Positions 63,206-64,000 of a stretch of DNA of 64,000 nt are shown here, piece after piece; within the stretch, counting starts at the first letter, position 1; the number at the start of each line of letters is the position of its first letter. This DNA is from Prochlorococcus marinus str. MIT 9107 (lineage in GTDB: Bacteria > Cyanobacteriota > Cyanobacteriia > PCC-6307 > Cyanobiaceae). The position numbers and the translations under genes are program-made. Under the pieces are notes generated by a model. The model made no database searches. It was not told the origin of the DNA and saw nothing but the letters and a program-made list of their open reading frames with translations. The DNA is taken from the NCBI RefSeq assembly GCF_000759855.1, contig NZ_JNAI01000003.1, forward strand, positions 106,363 through 170,362. The letters are read 5' to 3'.

Positions 63206-63234
63206 AAAATAACATAAAATTTTGATGTTATTTT
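63206..63234. repeat. 10-bp inverted repeat between rfbG-like and fucose-synthase-like genes
   Basis: Perfect arms AAAATAACAT (63206-63215) and ATGTTATTTT (63225-63234) enclose a 9-base loop. The stem is nearly all A-T and no T run follows on the reverse strand, so it is a weak terminator at best; it may serve as a processing or attenuation site between two same-strand genes. Confidence 0.4.
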
Positions 63235-63246
63235 ATCCTCTTGAAG

Positions 63247-64000
63247 CTATAAATTTAAAAAGTTATTGATATCCTTAAGGCAAATATCCATTGCATGCTT
63301 TGAATTTAAATAAAAATCTTTATACCAATTTGTAGTCATTTCTACAGATAAATCAAAATTTAATTTAGGATTCCAATCTAGTAATTTTTGAGATTTATTA
63401 ATACAAAGGTTTAAGCTTTCTGATTCATGATGATAAATGGTGTTTTTATCGAATTGATATTTTCCTGGCCAAAAAGAATATATTTTTTCTATTAGTTCTA
63501 ATACCGATTTATTTTGAGTTGTATTGGGACCAAAGTTAAAAGCATATGAAGATATTTTATTCTCATGCTCAATATTATTTTCCTCGAGGTATTCAATTAG
63601 ATTTAAGTATCCATTTAAGGGGTCTAAAACATGTTGCCAAGGTCTTGATGAATATGGATTCCTTATCTTAAGAGAATCTTTTTTCAAAATTGATTTAATT
63701 GCATCAGGGATTATTCTGTTCTTTGCCCAATCTCCACCGCCAATTACATTCCCAGCTCTTGCCGTGGCTAATTTTATAGAGTTCTTATCCAGAAAAGATA
63801 AACGCCAACTTGCAACTGCAATCTCTGTAGCTGCTTTAGACGCACTATAAGGGTCATACCCTCCAAGAAAATCATCTTCTTTAAATTGTTGATTTGAATT
63901 ATTATTCCAATAAACCTTATCAGTTGTAATTATTAATGCGGTACCTGAGAACTTCGTATTAGTTATTGCTTCTAATAAATTTAAGGTACCCATCAAATTT
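63247..64000 (-). CDS. rfbG: CDP-glucose 4,6-dehydratase, C-terminal part (cut by right edge)
   Basis: The frame is open to the right edge; the apparent start near 63996 is internal (NLMGTLNLLEA). About 250 residues are visible, lacking the N-terminal NAD loop. TTDKVYWNN, the catalytic YSASKAATE preceded by LGGYDP, ARAGNVIGGGDWAKNRIIPD, SSRPWQHVLDPLNGYL and FNFGPNTTQNKSV match CDP-glucose 4,6-dehydratase (RfbG/AscB). It makes CDP-4-keto-6-deoxyglucose, the substrate for RfbH-type 3-dehydrases such as the His185 DegT protein at 54.1 kb. RfbF (CDP-glucose synthase) would be expected just beyond the window. Confidence 0.9.
   Translation of the reverse strand, partial: NLMGTLNLLEAITNTKFSGTALIITTDKVYWNNNSNQQFKEDDFLGGYDPYSASKAATEIAVASWRLSFLDKNSIKLATARAGNVIGGGDWAKNRIIPDAIKSILKKDSLKIRNPYSSRPWQHVLDPLNGYLNLIEYLEENNIEHENKISSYAFNFGPNTTQNKSVLELIEKIYSFWPGKYQFDKNTIYHHESESLNLCINKSQKLLDWNPKLNFDLSVEMTTNWYKDFYLNSKHAMDICLKDINNFLNL

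Larger units (their letters stand above)
18103..64000. other. Accessory island for surface polysaccharide (runs past the right edge)
   Basis: From the lexA stop to the window end almost every gene belongs to surface-glycan families: glycosyltransferases, nucleotide-sugar enzymes, acyltransferase, ABC exporter and sugar-modifying radical SAM enzymes. Strands switch often, and gaps of 300-600 AT-rich bases appear, unlike the tight block to the left. A decayed gene and a tRNA lie inside. This matches the type of hypervariable surface-polysaccharide islands described in Prochlorococcus. No integrase, transposase or flanking direct repeat is seen, and the right boundary lies outside. The left boundary is placed by gene content only. 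Confidence 0.75.

Noticed and set aside
18957..64000. CRISPR arrays, insertion sequences or integrase genes in the island
   Set aside because: I looked for regularly spaced repeats, transposase motifs and terminal repeats and found none; single hairpins do not qualify.

Overview
The window reads as a low-GC picocyanobacterial chromosome, most likely a high-light-adapted Prochlorococcus. The basis is the strong A+T bias, very short intergenic gaps, frequent TTG/GTG starts, and a set of cyanobacterium-typical proteins: a DUF3611 (Tic21/PIC1-like) membrane protein, a DUF3122 protein, a TIGR03792-type protein, ThiE with an extra N-terminal domain, LarB, CobL and a photosynthetic-type FtsH. The species call is inference from gene content; no database search was made.

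Bases 1-18102 are a compact housekeeping block. It holds a PhoH-type ATPase (cut by the left edge), a Bax-inhibitor-1 protein, era, a single reading frame joining trmD and ispF, a TIGR03792-type protein and larB, the last four linked by 4-nt ATGA overlaps. Then come two very small reverse-strand genes, the ribF-thiE-thiS unit, a DUF3611 protein facing surE, pheS, NAD kinase, cobL, two small cyanobacterial proteins, ribD, ftsH, argF and lexA.

From about 18.1 kb to the right edge the character changes completely. This is about 46 kb of accessory DNA with strand switches, AT-rich gaps of 300-600 bases, one clear pseudogene and one tRNA-Ala(GGC). Nearly all genes are for surface glycans: nucleotide-sugar enzymes, glycosyltransferases, an O-acyltransferase, an ABC exporter, methyltransferases and radical-SAM enzymes. 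It fits the hypervariable surface-polysaccharide islands of Prochlorococcus; neither far end nor any integrase is visible.

Four modules stand out in the island. (a) 25.0-30.3 kb: metallophosphoesterase, DUF4956 membrane protein, CotH-like kinase fused to a beta-helix, and a VTC (polyphosphate-polymerase-like) protein. (b) 40.7-53.0 kb: an eleven-gene reverse-strand run with radical SAM, an unrecognised partner, aldo/keto reductase, ThDP enzyme, C-methyltransferase, Nudix, epimerase, a NeuB-type synthase fused to a second TIM barrel, a GMD-like enzyme, an SDR and a Gfo/Idh/MocA enzyme; no NeuA or NeuC is present. (c) 54.1-56.5 kb: a DegT-family enzyme with His in place of the PLP lysine, beside a short split ThDP E1 alpha/beta pair facing it. 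(d) 56.6-64.0 kb: a GT10 fucosyltransferase-like gene, a GT-B transferase, a B12-binding radical SAM enzyme, an ABC flippase-like exporter, a GDP-fucose-synthase-like enzyme and a CDP-glucose 4,6-dehydratase cut by the right edge. Together these point to an unusual deoxy, possibly branched or nonulosonic-acid-like, surface sugar.
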